A DNA stretch of 64,000 bases, from contig JAEZOB010000059.1 of the NCBI GenBank assembly GCA_023414355.1, forward strand, positions 11,370-75,369, in the 5' to 3' direction. Shown one piece after another: positions 25,022 through 32,033 of this stretch. Under the pieces are notes generated by a model. The model was not told the origin of the DNA. It saw only the letters and a list, made by a program, of their open reading frames with translations, and did not search any database. Both the position numbers and the translations under genes were made by a program. Origin of the DNA: Bacillota bacterium (GTDB lineage Bacteria; Bacillota; Clostridia; Lachnospirales; Lachnospiraceae). The first letter of the stretch is position 1; each line of letters begins with the position of its first letter.

Positions 25022-27441
25022 CTTAGATACCTCCCTGTCTTAGAAGTCGTGTTGTTTCTTAACTGCTCCGGCGTTCCCTTAGCAATGATAGAACCGCCCA
25101 GCTCTCCGCCCTCCGGCCCTAGCTCAATGATATAATCGCAGTTTTTTAGGATCTCAATATTGTGCTCAATGACAATCACGGAATTACCACCGAGCACCAG
25201 CTGATCCAGCAGCTTGATCAACAATTCCGTATCATACAGACTCAGTCCTGTGGTAGGCTCATCCAACACATATAAAAGATTACCCCCTCGCCGAGAGCCC
25301 AGTTCTTTGGCAAGCTTCACCCTCTGGGCCTCGCCGCCGCTTAAGGAAGAAGTCGGTTGCCCGAGCGTTAAGTATCCCATACCCATCTGCTCCAGGATGC
25401 GCAAAGGCTTGACTATATTGCTTTGATCAGCGAAGAAGGAGGCAGCCTCAGCAATGTTCATCTCCAGGACATCAGCAATCGTCTTTCCCCGATACTCCAC
25501 CATAAGGCTTTCCTCCAAAAAACGTTTGCCATGGCATGTCTTGCACTGCTTGTCGACAGAAAAATCAGCTGTCAGAAAGATTCTTTCATATCCACTGCCA
25601 CCGCAGTCTGGGCAGGCCCCCTTGGAATGAAAGGAGAAATATCCTGCTGCAAGGTTCCTTCTTTTTGCCTCCGGCTGCTCGGCAAAACGTTCTCTGATTT
25701 TGTCCCAGATACCTAAATAAGAGGCAGGTGTGGATCCGGAGCTTCTTCCGATCGGCTCTTGCGATATACTGACATAACCGCTGATCCGTTCCACACCTTC
25801 TATCCCCTGTGGTTGATTTAATCTGCTTACATATGCTTTCTTAAATTTGTCAGTGAATACTCTTTCCTGTTTGTCTTCAAATGCTTTGTTATGTTCGTCT
25901 GTAAATACTCGCTCTTGTTTACCTGCAAGCCATCTTGCCTGCTTGTATGCGCTGGCAAGACGCTTCATAAGAGTCTCTTCGATCAGAGAGCTTTTACCGC
26001 TCCCGGATAATCCGGCAATCCCGACCATCACATGGAGCGGAAATGCAACGGTTAAGTCCTTTAGATAATGGATATCCGCATGCTTTAGGATCAGGCAGTC
26101 TTCCATATTCGGTGAAATCGTTCTGCTCTTTCGAACAGGCATCTGACCTTTGTCGGAGAGATACCGGCTAAGTAGTGTATCAGCAAACTCATATCCCTTA
26201 TAATCTCCCTGATAGACCACTGTTCCGCCTTCACCCCCTGCCTTCGGGCCAATCTCAATGATATGATCTGCCTGACCAATCATCTCTCTGTCATGTTCTA
26301 CCACAATTACCGTATTGCCCAGATCCCTTAAGCCACGGATTGCTTCAATCATACTTTGCTTCTCTGAGGGATGTAAGCCCGACATTGGTTCATCAAACAC
26401 ATAGATCAGAGAATCAAGACCTGATTCCAGATGAAGATGAAGAAAGATACGTTGCATCTCACCGCCGCTTAAGGAAGCCATCTCCCGATAAAGGGTCAGA
26501 TGCCCCAGACGAAAGTGGATCAGCTGCTTTAACTTCTGTTTTAAATTCTTAACTACATTCTTACTAAATTGAGATAAATCTTCTAACGGCAATTCTTCCT
26601 CCGGTATTCCCTCCAGGAACTCCAGTAGGCTGAATAGGGTCATCTGCCCCAACTCACCGATACGCTTTCCCTGAAACAGGATTTCTCTTGCTGTATCACT
26701 AAGCCTTTCTCCATGACAATCCGGGCAGAGAGACTTCACATAGACTGCTTCTACATCCTCCCCCCTCTCGAATGCGTTTCTGAGGATTCGTTCCAGGCAG
26801 TAGCTTTGTTTCCCATTGTCATAGGTTCCGTAAACCACCTCCTCCCTTACGTCCTCCGGAAGCTGCCAGAATGGTGTCTTAAAATGCTCACTGTATTTAA
26901 TCCTAAGAAGACGCAAAAAACCAGAGGTTACGTTAAGGCTCTCGTAAACCTCTGCCAGAGTTGTCATCTTATTTGGGATTAGCTGCTCCAGATCTACATC
27001 ATAAAAGGAACCTCTGCCCTGGCATTGAATACACATGCCATCGGCAGTGGTATAGAGAAACAAGCTCGGGGAACGCTGTTCCTTCCGCTCCTCCAAGGCT
27101 CTTCCATCACTGGCATAGACTAACGCCAGCTGATTTAAAATTCCGGTCTTGCTACCAACGGTAGAACGGGGATTACTCTGTCTGATGATATTCTGACGCA
27201 CTGCCACTGTAGGTCCGATTCCTTCCATCTTATCGAATCGGTCCTCGTTATCCAGACCGGCCAAAATACCGATCGATCGAAGATACTGGTTCTTCCCTTC
27301 TTCAAACAGAATATCAAAAGCCAGACTGGATTTCCCTGAGCCGCTGATTCCTGTGATCACTACTAGCTGACGCTTAGGAATTGTAAGATTAATATTTTTC
27401 AGATTGTGAATTCGTGCTCCTTGAATCCTGATTTCTTCCAC
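25018..27441 (-). CDS. UvrA-like ABC ATPase (short, drug-resistance type)
   Basis: 807 aa, against about 940 for housekeeping UvrA. Two ATPase halves: GISGSGKSS and LSGGEMQR with FDEPMSGLHP, then GLSGSGKSS and LSGGEAQR with LDEPTTGLS. Zinc modules remain: CIQCQGRG, CPDCHGE, CPDCGGSGYE and CKTCHGKRF. Such short paralogues are linked to resistance against DNA-binding drugs in other bacteria, or to poorly defined repair roles. An imperfect 48-bp duplication adds a repeated KQERVFTD segment in the second half (DNA about 25847-25925). It is followed by the coupled hydrolase gene and preceded by an AraC/GyrI regulator. Confidence 0.9.
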   Translation of the reverse strand: MEEIRIQGARIHNLKNINLTIPKRQLVVITGISGSGKSSLAFDILFEEGKNQYLRSIGILAGLDNEDRFDKMEGIGPTVAVRQNIIRQSNPRSTVGSKTGILNQLALVYASDGRALEERKEQRSPSLFLYTTADGMCIQCQGRGSFYDVDLEQLIPNKMTTLAEVYESLNVTSGFLRLLRIKYSEHFKTPFWQLPEDVREEVVYGTYDNGKQSYCLERILRNAFERGEDVEAVYVKSLCPDCHGERLSDTAREILFQGKRIGELGQMTLFSLLEFLEGIPEEELPLEDLSQFSKNVVKNLKQKLKQLIHFRLGHLTLYREMASLSGGEMQRIFLHLHLESGLDSLIYVFDEPMSGLHPSEKQSMIEAIRGLRDLGNTVIVVEHDREMIGQADHIIEIGPKAGGEGGTVVYQGDYKGYEFADTLLSRYLSDKGQMPVRKSRTISPNMEDCLILKHADIHYLKDLTVAFPLHVMVGIAGLSGSGKSSLIEETLMKRLASAYKQARWLAGKQERVFTDEHNKAFEDKQERVFTDKFKKAYVSRLNQPQGIEGVERISGYVSISQEPIGRSSGSTPASYLGIWDKIRERFAEQPEAKRRNLAAGYFSFHSKGACPDCGGSGYERIFLTADFSVDKQCKTCHGKRFLEESLMVEYRGKTIADVLEMNIAEAASFFADQSNIVKPLRILEQMGMGYLTLGQPTSSLSGGEAQRVKLAKELGSRRGGNLLYVLDEPTTGLSLYDTELLIKLLDQLVLGGNSVIVIEHNIEILKNCDYIIELGPEGGELGGSIIAKGTPEQLRNNTTSKTGRYLR

Positions 27442-27470
27442 ATGCTCACCTCAAAAAGATTATCAGCATT

Positions 27471-27550
27471 CAGAAAAGTCAACTTCACAGACTTTTCCAA
27501 ATCATGTATTCAGAAATGTCAGCTTCGCAGAATTTCTGAATCATGTATTA
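27471..27550. repeat. Two tandem 40-bp palindromic units (copy A of an intergenic repeat)
   Basis: Units at 27471-27510 and 27511-27550 each contain an inverted repeat (CAGAAAAGT ... ACTTTTC in the first, CAGAAATG ... TTTCTG in the second) and end in ATCATGTATT or TCATGTATTA. The same pair of 40-bp units occurs at 31318..31397. The second unit overlaps the stop codon of the AraC gene. Confidence 0.85.
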
Positions 27551-28477
27551 GAAAGTAATGGGCTCAATTGGAACATAGATATCAACCTCATTGATGTGGT
27601 TCTCATCATAATCCGGATTGTTCAGATACACTTCAAAGGGATAAGAGTTTCTTGGAACATAGCCACTACCGGAAAGCCATTCCCGGTACATATAATTCCA
27701 GGCATCACCGTACTGCTCCTGTTGAATCCGAAAATGCCCAACCGCATACAGACCCTCCTCCAAAGTCATCACGCCAAGAATTCCGTCTTCTTGAACCCGA
27801 AGCTCCTCGGGGATTGTCAGACACAGGCTGGTGCGAAACTGACTCTCCTCTCCGAATTCCGGATTGTCATGATACATCGCCAGCAGCCAGTTTTCATCCT
27901 CTACAAGAAGGTTCTGCTTCCCGGCATAAGCCAATAGCTTCTTCAGTAGAAGGGGGTATTCCCGGGCTAAGGTCTCGTAGGTTCCTGTATGCCTCACATA
28001 AATCGCCCGCTTTTCCTCAAGATTTTTGATGGTAATCTGCCCGGTTACAGGGAATAGATTGTCTGCCCATTCTTTCTTTGCTGTAAACTTATTGTACTCA
28101 GACAACAGAAAAGAATCTTTGCGATTCTTGCTATATTCCTTTCGGTATTCCCGTGGACTAATCCCGTGATAGTTTCTAAAAGCCCTGGAAAATACGGCCG
28201 AATCCGTAAACCCCAGTTCATATGCAATATCGGTCATATTCTGATCGGTCCGATGTGCCAGCAAAAACAGAGCATTTTCCATACGGATTCGGTTCACATA
28301 ATGTGCCAACGGTTCATGCAAAATGCTCTGAAAGATTCGGCTGAAATGATATTTGGAGAAGCCGGCAGCACGAGAAAGCTCCTCAAGTGTCAGTGACTCT
28401 CCCAGATGCTGCTCGATGTAATCCTGTACTTTATGAATTCTTCTTATGTACTCTTCCTTGCATTCCAGCTCTGACAT
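27548..28477 (-). CDS. AraC-family regulator with GyrI-like effector domain
   Basis: 309 aa. Two HTH motifs lie at the N-terminus (LTLEELSRAAGFSKYHFSRIF and MTDIAYELGFTDSAVFSRAF, about 30-110), followed by a GyrI/Rob-like small-molecule domain (about 145-309; IYVRHTGTYETL, VDIYVPIEPI). Regulators of this layout respond to hydrophobic compounds or drugs and control exporters or resistance genes. GGGGAGACGC precedes the ATG. It is encoded upstream of the UvrA-like ATPase and serine hydrolase on the same strand, so those are its most likely targets. Confidence 0.9.
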   Translation of the reverse strand: MSELECKEEYIRRIHKVQDYIEQHLGESLTLEELSRAAGFSKYHFSRIFQSILHEPLAHYVNRIRMENALFLLAHRTDQNMTDIAYELGFTDSAVFSRAFRNYHGISPREYRKEYSKNRKDSFLLSEYNKFTAKKEWADNLFPVTGQITIKNLEEKRAIYVRHTGTYETLAREYPLLLKKLLAYAGKQNLLVEDENWLLAMYHDNPEFGEESQFRTSLCLTIPEELRVQEDGILGVMTLEEGLYAVGHFRIQQEQYGDAWNYMYREWLSGSGYVPRNSYPFEVYLNNPDYDENHINEVDIYVPIEPITF

Positions 28478-28580
28478 CTGCGTCTCCCCTATCCCCTGCT
28501 TCTTTTACATCTTTCATAGTACTTTTAAATACGACTGAAGCTCATTCATTTCGAGGACAATAACTTATGACAAATCTACT

Positions 28581-29036
28581 TTATCGCTCCAGAATAAAAT
28601 GAGCCACCTTGACATTTCCGTCCATCTCGGTTCCGTCTATTCTAAACCCGCATTTCTTCGTATAAAAAGCAACATTCTCCTCTTTATCCACAGGGGTAAC
28701 TAGGGTGATTCTTTTCCAGTCCTCATAATAGTCCAGCATAAACTTCACAGCCTGAGTCCCAATCCCTTTCCCCTGATATTCCGGTATGACACATAAGCAT
28801 CCGAGATAATACTCACCGTTTCCTTGTGCTCCAACCGAAATCGCTCCGATTGGCTGATTCTCACAATAAATAATCTGCTTTGGAAATTTCTCTATGGATT
28901 CCTCCATGCTTTCCCTGCTCCTGCCATAGGCGGGGCATTCTCCGTATTTTATATAATCCTCATAAAACGATGCATTATATAGTTCGATCAATAAGTCAGC
29001 ATCCGCCTTCTCTGCTTTTACATAATTCAGTTCCAT
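28581..29036 (-). CDS. GNAT-family N-acetyltransferase
   Basis: 151 aa, a single GNAT domain. The acetyl-CoA loop is CVIPEYQGKGIGTQAV (about 88-103), preceded by the strand GAISVGAQGNGEYYLGCL and followed by NVAFYTKKCGFRIDG, the usual C-terminal GNAT signature. It transfers an acetyl group to an amine of unknown substrate. GAGGAGATAGC precedes the ATG. It is an isolated gene on the minus strand between two regulator genes. Confidence 0.88.
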   Translation of the reverse strand: MELNYVKAEKADADLLIELYNASFYEDYIKYGECPAYGRSRESMEESIEKFPKQIIYCENQPIGAISVGAQGNGEYYLGCLCVIPEYQGKGIGTQAVKFMLDYYEDWKRITLVTPVDKEENVAFYTKKCGFRIDGTEMDGNVKVAHFILER

Positions 29037-29101
29037 GCTATCTCCTCTACCGTCTGATGATTATAATTAGCTCTGGGAAATAATTCGAATAGAAGACCCA
29101 G

Positions 29102-29443
29102 TCAGCTTCTATTTTTAAGCTTATTTTTGTTCATTCGTTTGGCCGGAGTGATATATTTTGATATTGTTTGGCGGGAAGTCTGAAAGTGTGAAGCTATATC
29201 CTGAATACTAATCCCTTGCACAAACATATCCTCTATAGCAACGATATCCTTATCCGTAAAACGGGATTTACGTCCTGCGTTTCTTAAATTAACCGATGGT
29301 TTGTTTTGAAACATCTGCTCATATTTCTGTGCCTTCAAAGCGATTTTTCGCAGCTCCTCTTCGTTATCTGTATGAAATATCTCCATTAATAAATTCCTCA
29401 TTTTTGGATTACCTTCTAATGTTTTATTTTTCATACTATCCAT
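29102..29443 (-). CDS. Small helix-turn-helix DNA-binding protein
   Basis: 113 aa. The C-terminal half is a resolvase-tail-like HTH (FTDKDIVAIEDMFVQGISIQ then DIASHFQTSRQTISKYI, about 58-97) with a basic tail (KRMNKNKLKNRS). The N-terminal half is helical and charged, with no catalytic residues of a recombinase, so it is a stand-alone regulator, not a resolvase. AAGGTGGTG lies seven bases before the start. Its promoter is flanked by two near-identical 26-bp direct repeats, which suggests self-control. Confidence 0.75.
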   Translation of the reverse strand: MDSMKNKTLEGNPKMRNLLMEIFHTDNEEELRKIALKAQKYEQMFQNKPSVNLRNAGRKSRFTDKDIVAIEDMFVQGISIQDIASHFQTSRQTISKYITPAKRMNKNKLKNRS

Positions 29444-29462
29444 AACTTCACCACCTTATACA

Positions 29463-29541
29463 TGTCAAATAATTAATTTCTTTACATTTAATATAACAAA
29501 GGGCTGTGCAAGTGTCAACTAATTAATTAATTTACATTCAA
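29463..29541 (-). promoter_or_regulatory. Promoter of the small HTH gene flanked by twin operator-like repeats
   Basis: Minus strand TTGACA (29513-29518) and TATATT (29490-29495) with a 17-bp spacer. A 26-bp sequence occurs twice in direct orientation, exactly 50 bp apart and matching at 23 of 26 positions: one copy covers the -35 box and bases upstream, the other starts just downstream of the -10 box. The core is TAATTAATT followed by TTGACA. Confidence 0.7.
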
Positions 29542-29598
29542 GATGGTCAAAGAATAACTACACACGAGAGAAGGAGCTGTTGTAAAACACTCCCGAAA

Positions 29599-29648
29599 GA
29601 ATAGAGTAAGAATACAGGCATCCTATCATGCACTGTATCCTTACTCTG
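29599..29648. terminator. Hairpin after the PUA-like operon
   Basis: AGAGTAAGAATACAG pairs with CTGTATCCTTACTCT around a 15-base loop. It is followed by TGTTTCATTT on the plus strand and by a weaker TATTCTTTC on the minus strand, where it would end the operon. Confidence 0.6.
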
Positions 29649-29654
29649 TTTCAT

Positions 29655-29726
29655 TTAAGAGTATTTTGCTGCAGCCTTTTTCTCTTCCAAATCTACAATT
29701 GTAAAAATCTCATCTTCAATTACCAT
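29655..29726 (-). CDS. Possible 23-residue peptide at the end of the PUA-like operon
   Basis: ATG at 29726, three bases after the stop of the preceding gene, with AAGG nine bases upstream; it encodes MVIEDEIFTIVDLEEKKAAA plus KYS and stops just before a hairpin. Its close spacing suggests coupled translation. It may be a true micropeptide, the remnant of a longer gene, or chance. I do not recognise the sequence. Confidence 0.3.
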   Translation of the reverse strand: MVIEDEIFTIVDLEEKKAAAKYS

Positions 29727-29729
29727 AAT

Positions 29730-30197
29730 CTAAAACCTTGAGTTCTCATAATTATATGGTTTGCTCGACCCAACCACAACATCTTCAATCTTCTCGATCA
29801 TTAACCAATCATCCATATTACCCTGATGTTCAAAGTCAAGTGCCGGTTCTATTGCTGTCACATCCTTAAATTCTACCAGACATAAGAATTTCTTGTGCCA
29901 TCGAATTTTCTGTTTCTCGGTTAGATTGAGTTTATCCTGATGTTCAGCAAGAACCTTAATGATCTCATCCTCTGATAGCTTCACATAGTTTTTTACCGAT
30001 TTCACGATTGCTTTTGCAGAAATCTTCGCCGTCCCTTGCTCCATAAAGTACAGCATTTCTCCTTCAAACACTCTGCTGTGGGGTATCTTTCGTCCACTCG
30101 CACCCCGTACAATCATAGTTTTAGTCCCTAGCTTGATACGATCCAATACTCTTTCACCGGCTTTACCGGCATTATCACAATATACTAAATGTACCAT
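29730..30197 (-). CDS. Uncharacterised protein, possibly PUA/ASCH-like
   Basis: 155 aa from the ATG at 30197, with GAGGTGATT upstream and only five bases after the stop of the AraC/GyrI gene, so the two form an operon. The segment KTMIVRGASGRKIPHSRVFEGEML resembles the beta-rich opening of PUA-like (ASCH) folds that bind modified nucleotides or RNA; the centre is helical (LSEDEIIKVLAEHQDKLNLT) and the end acidic (MDDWLMIEKIEDV). The fold guess is tentative and no active site is visible. Confidence 0.55.
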   Translation of the reverse strand: MVHLVYCDNAGKAGERVLDRIKLGTKTMIVRGASGRKIPHSRVFEGEMLYFMEQGTAKISAKAIVKSVKNYVKLSEDEIIKVLAEHQDKLNLTEKQKIRWHKKFLCLVEFKDVTAIEPALDFEHQGNMDDWLMIEKIEDVVVGSSKPYNYENSRF

Positions 30198-30202
30198 TCC
30201 AA

Positions 30203-31060
30203 TCACCTCATCGTCTTTTTGACCACCGGAATCCAAACTTCAAAGATTGCATCTTCCGGATTTGGGCTAATATAGACTTCAATGTCCGGAGCAGTTCCAT
30301 ATTCATAGCCTGAGGTTGGAAGCCACTCTGTCACAATTCTTCTCTCCAGCTCCTGGATGGCCAGGTTTGTTCCCCTCCCGCTAAAAATCGCCCAGGTACT
30401 TTCAGGCACCATAAATTCGTCTAATTCATTTTCTGCCGGCTGATTGCTTGCCACGGCTATCATATATTTCCAATCAGCCTCTTCATAACAAGCGCTGACT
30501 CCCAGCAACCCTTTTGGTTCCCCATCCATGATGGTTGCCAACTTCCCTATGGTACCATTCTGGGTGGCTTGTCCCCACATCGCAGGAACCACTTCAAAGT
30601 TCTTCTCAATTTCCTTCTCTAGCGGAGCTGAGACTCCAACAATTCTAAAAGCCTCTTTTTTTTCGATACGATATTCCATAGCACTATCTCCTTTGATTGA
30701 TATTTTGAAGCTAATCGGAGGATAGGCTTTCAAACTATGTCCTCTTCCTCTCACTTCAGAAGGGGCAATCCCATGGATTCGTTGAAATGCTCGATTAAAT
30801 GCCGTAGGTGAATCATAACCATATTTCAAAGAGACATCGATTACTTTGTTATTTTCGTCCTGCAGATCTACCGCAGCTCTGGATAATTTTCTTCGCCTGA
30901 TATATTCCGACAGCGGAATATCTGCCATATATGCAAAAATTCTTTGAAAATGATAGGATGAACATAGCGCGATTTTGGATATTTCATCATAATCAATTTC
31001 TTCAGTCAGGTTCTCTTCAATATAGTCGATTACACTGTTTAGCCTTTCTATCCACTCCAT
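30203..31060 (-). CDS. AraC-family regulator with GyrI-like effector domain (second paralogue)
   Basis: 285 aa. N-terminal double HTH (IDYDEISKIALCSSYHFQRIF, then VSLKYGYDSPTAFNRAFQ) and C-terminal GyrI-like domain (about 125-285; EAFRIVGVSAPLEKE, PDIEVYISPNPEDAIFEVWIPV). The layout matches 27548..28477 but the proteins are clearly diverged. AAGGAGTTAAGAG precedes the ATG. It has a long structured leader (31123..31251) behind its own promoter, unusual for an AraC gene, and shares its mRNA with the PUA-like gene. Confidence 0.9.
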   Translation of the reverse strand: MEWIERLNSVIDYIEENLTEEIDYDEISKIALCSSYHFQRIFAYMADIPLSEYIRRRKLSRAAVDLQDENNKVIDVSLKYGYDSPTAFNRAFQRIHGIAPSEVRGRGHSLKAYPPISFKISIKGDSAMEYRIEKKEAFRIVGVSAPLEKEIEKNFEVVPAMWGQATQNGTIGKLATIMDGEPKGLLGVSACYEEADWKYMIAVASNQPAENELDEFMVPESTWAIFSGRGTNLAIQELERRIVTEWLPTSGYEYGTAPDIEVYISPNPEDAIFEVWIPVVKKTMR

Positions 31061-31122
31061 CTCTTAACTCCTTACTCAATTATATTTTGTAATGCGGAAG
31101 GTTATCCTCTCTTTTACATGTC

Positions 31123-31251
31123 AAAAAAAGCGAGCTTGCTTATTCCTATAGGGTGTTGCTATGTAAGTACCCAGCATAGCGAAGGTGCTTCGAATTTACA
31201 TGAAGATTTATAGGTACGGCGGTACTAAATCAGCATAAGAATTTGGCACTT
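31123..31251 (-). promoter_or_regulatory. Structured 5' leader with attenuator-like terminator, upstream of the AraC/GyrI operon
   Basis: Starting right after a predicted promoter, the minus-strand RNA can form: CCTATA/TATAGG (31145-31150 with 31209-31214) closing a region with hairpins GCTATG/CATAGC (31158-31180) and GAAG/CTTC (31181-31191); a possible GTACC/GGTAC long-range pair; and CUUAU near the 5' end pairing with AUAAG near 31137-31144. The last pairing competes with a small AAGC/GCTT stem followed by seven U (31123-31129). This is the layout of a riboswitch or attenuator. It matches none I recognise. Confidence 0.45.
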
Positions 31252-31257
31252 TATACA

Positions 31258-31286
31258 ATTGTATATTAATTAAAAATATTCCGCAA
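31258..31286 (-). promoter_or_regulatory. Predicted promoter of the structured leader
   Basis: Minus strand TTGCGG (31281-31286) and TACAAT (31258-31263), 17 bp apart, placing the RNA start near 31251. Confidence 0.5.
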
Positions 31287-31317
31287 TACCTCGTTGTAAG
31301 GCTCTCTTTACTATATA

Positions 31318-31397
31318 CAGAAAAGTTAGCTTCCCAAACTTTTCTGTATCATGTATTCAGCAAAGTTAACTTCGCAAACTTTTCTGTCCCTGTATAG
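31318..31397. repeat. Two tandem 40-bp palindromic units (copy B of the intergenic repeat)
   Basis: Units at 31318-31357 and 31358-31397. The first reads CAGAAAAGTTAGCTTC, then CCAAACTTTTCTG, then TATCATGTATT, a near-perfect inverted repeat with a 10-base tail. The second has CAGCAAAGTTAACTTC and CAAACTTTTCTG with a diverged tail. They match the pair at 27471..27550 in unit length, arms and tail. Confidence 0.85.
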
Positions 31398-31399
31398 AA

Positions 31400-31448
31400 A
31401 AAGATGTGTCTCAATCCTATCATAAAAGTCAGAATTGAACACATCTTT
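31400..31448 (-). terminator. Terminator of the FMN-binding protein gene
   Basis: AAAGATGTGT (31400-31409) pairs with ACACATCTTT (31439-31448), with an inner CAAT/ATTG pair. On the minus strand it ends in CTTTTTCT, downstream of the gene at 31489..31917. Confidence 0.75.
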
Positions 31449-31488
31449 CTTATTTGCTATGTCAGGGCACTAAATGTTCCTGCACGAA

Positions 31489-31917
31489 TTATAGCTGTAC
31501 AAATTCTTTGGGAGTAAAATTCTTATCCATGCTCCAGGGAAATGCAGTACCGTTCTTCATCCTAAAAACTGCAATGTCCTCATAGAAATTCTGAAAAGCT
31601 CCGTTTTCCTTCCAGGCTTTTAAGAATCCCCTGGATGGATGCTCTACGATTTCATCCTTTAGATTATTATCATCAATCAACTCCAACTCACCACTGATCC
31701 TGATCTGTGTCCCACTGCAGCTAAAGCAAAGCTCTACCTTATGATTGCTGCACATCTGCTTATAAACATCCTTTTTTACCGCAGTGTGAAACAGGATTCC
31801 TTCCTCATCAGCCCGATACAAAAGCATTGCACGAACCCTGGGCTGGTCTCCCTCCACTGTAGCCAGATAAAATGCAGGATTTTTGGTGATCGCTTCAAAG
31901 ATTTCATTTTTCGTCAT
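31489..31917 (-). CDS. Pyridoxamine 5'-phosphate oxidase-fold FMN-binding protein
   Basis: 142 aa, single split-barrel domain: FYLATVEGDQPRVRAMLLYR, LFHTAVKKDVYKQM, VELCFSCSGTQIRISGELE. It is of the small clostridial PPOX type and differs from the one at 18532. Flavin is the likely cofactor; it may be a reductase or detoxifying enzyme of unknown substrate. CGGGAGGAATATTCT precedes the ATG. Monocistronic with its own terminator. Confidence 0.83.
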   Translation of the reverse strand: MTKNEIFEAITKNPAFYLATVEGDQPRVRAMLLYRADEEGILFHTAVKKDVYKQMCSNHKVELCFSCSGTQIRISGELELIDDNNLKDEIVEHPSRGFLKAWKENGAFQNFYEDIAVFRMKNGTAFPWSMDKNFTPKEFVQL

Positions 31918-32033
31918 AGAATATTCCTCCCGATATTTAAATAATAAATGCTATTCTATGATAAAGAGAAGCTTTATTCTATGGCTAATGATGTATAAAA
32001 CATGGCATAGTGCGCAAAAGAAAAATAATCCGG

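Noticed and set aside
29102..29443. Serine recombinase or transposon resolvase
   Set aside because: Only the HTH-like tail is present; no catalytic domain or Ser/Arg active site and no flanking inverted repeats.
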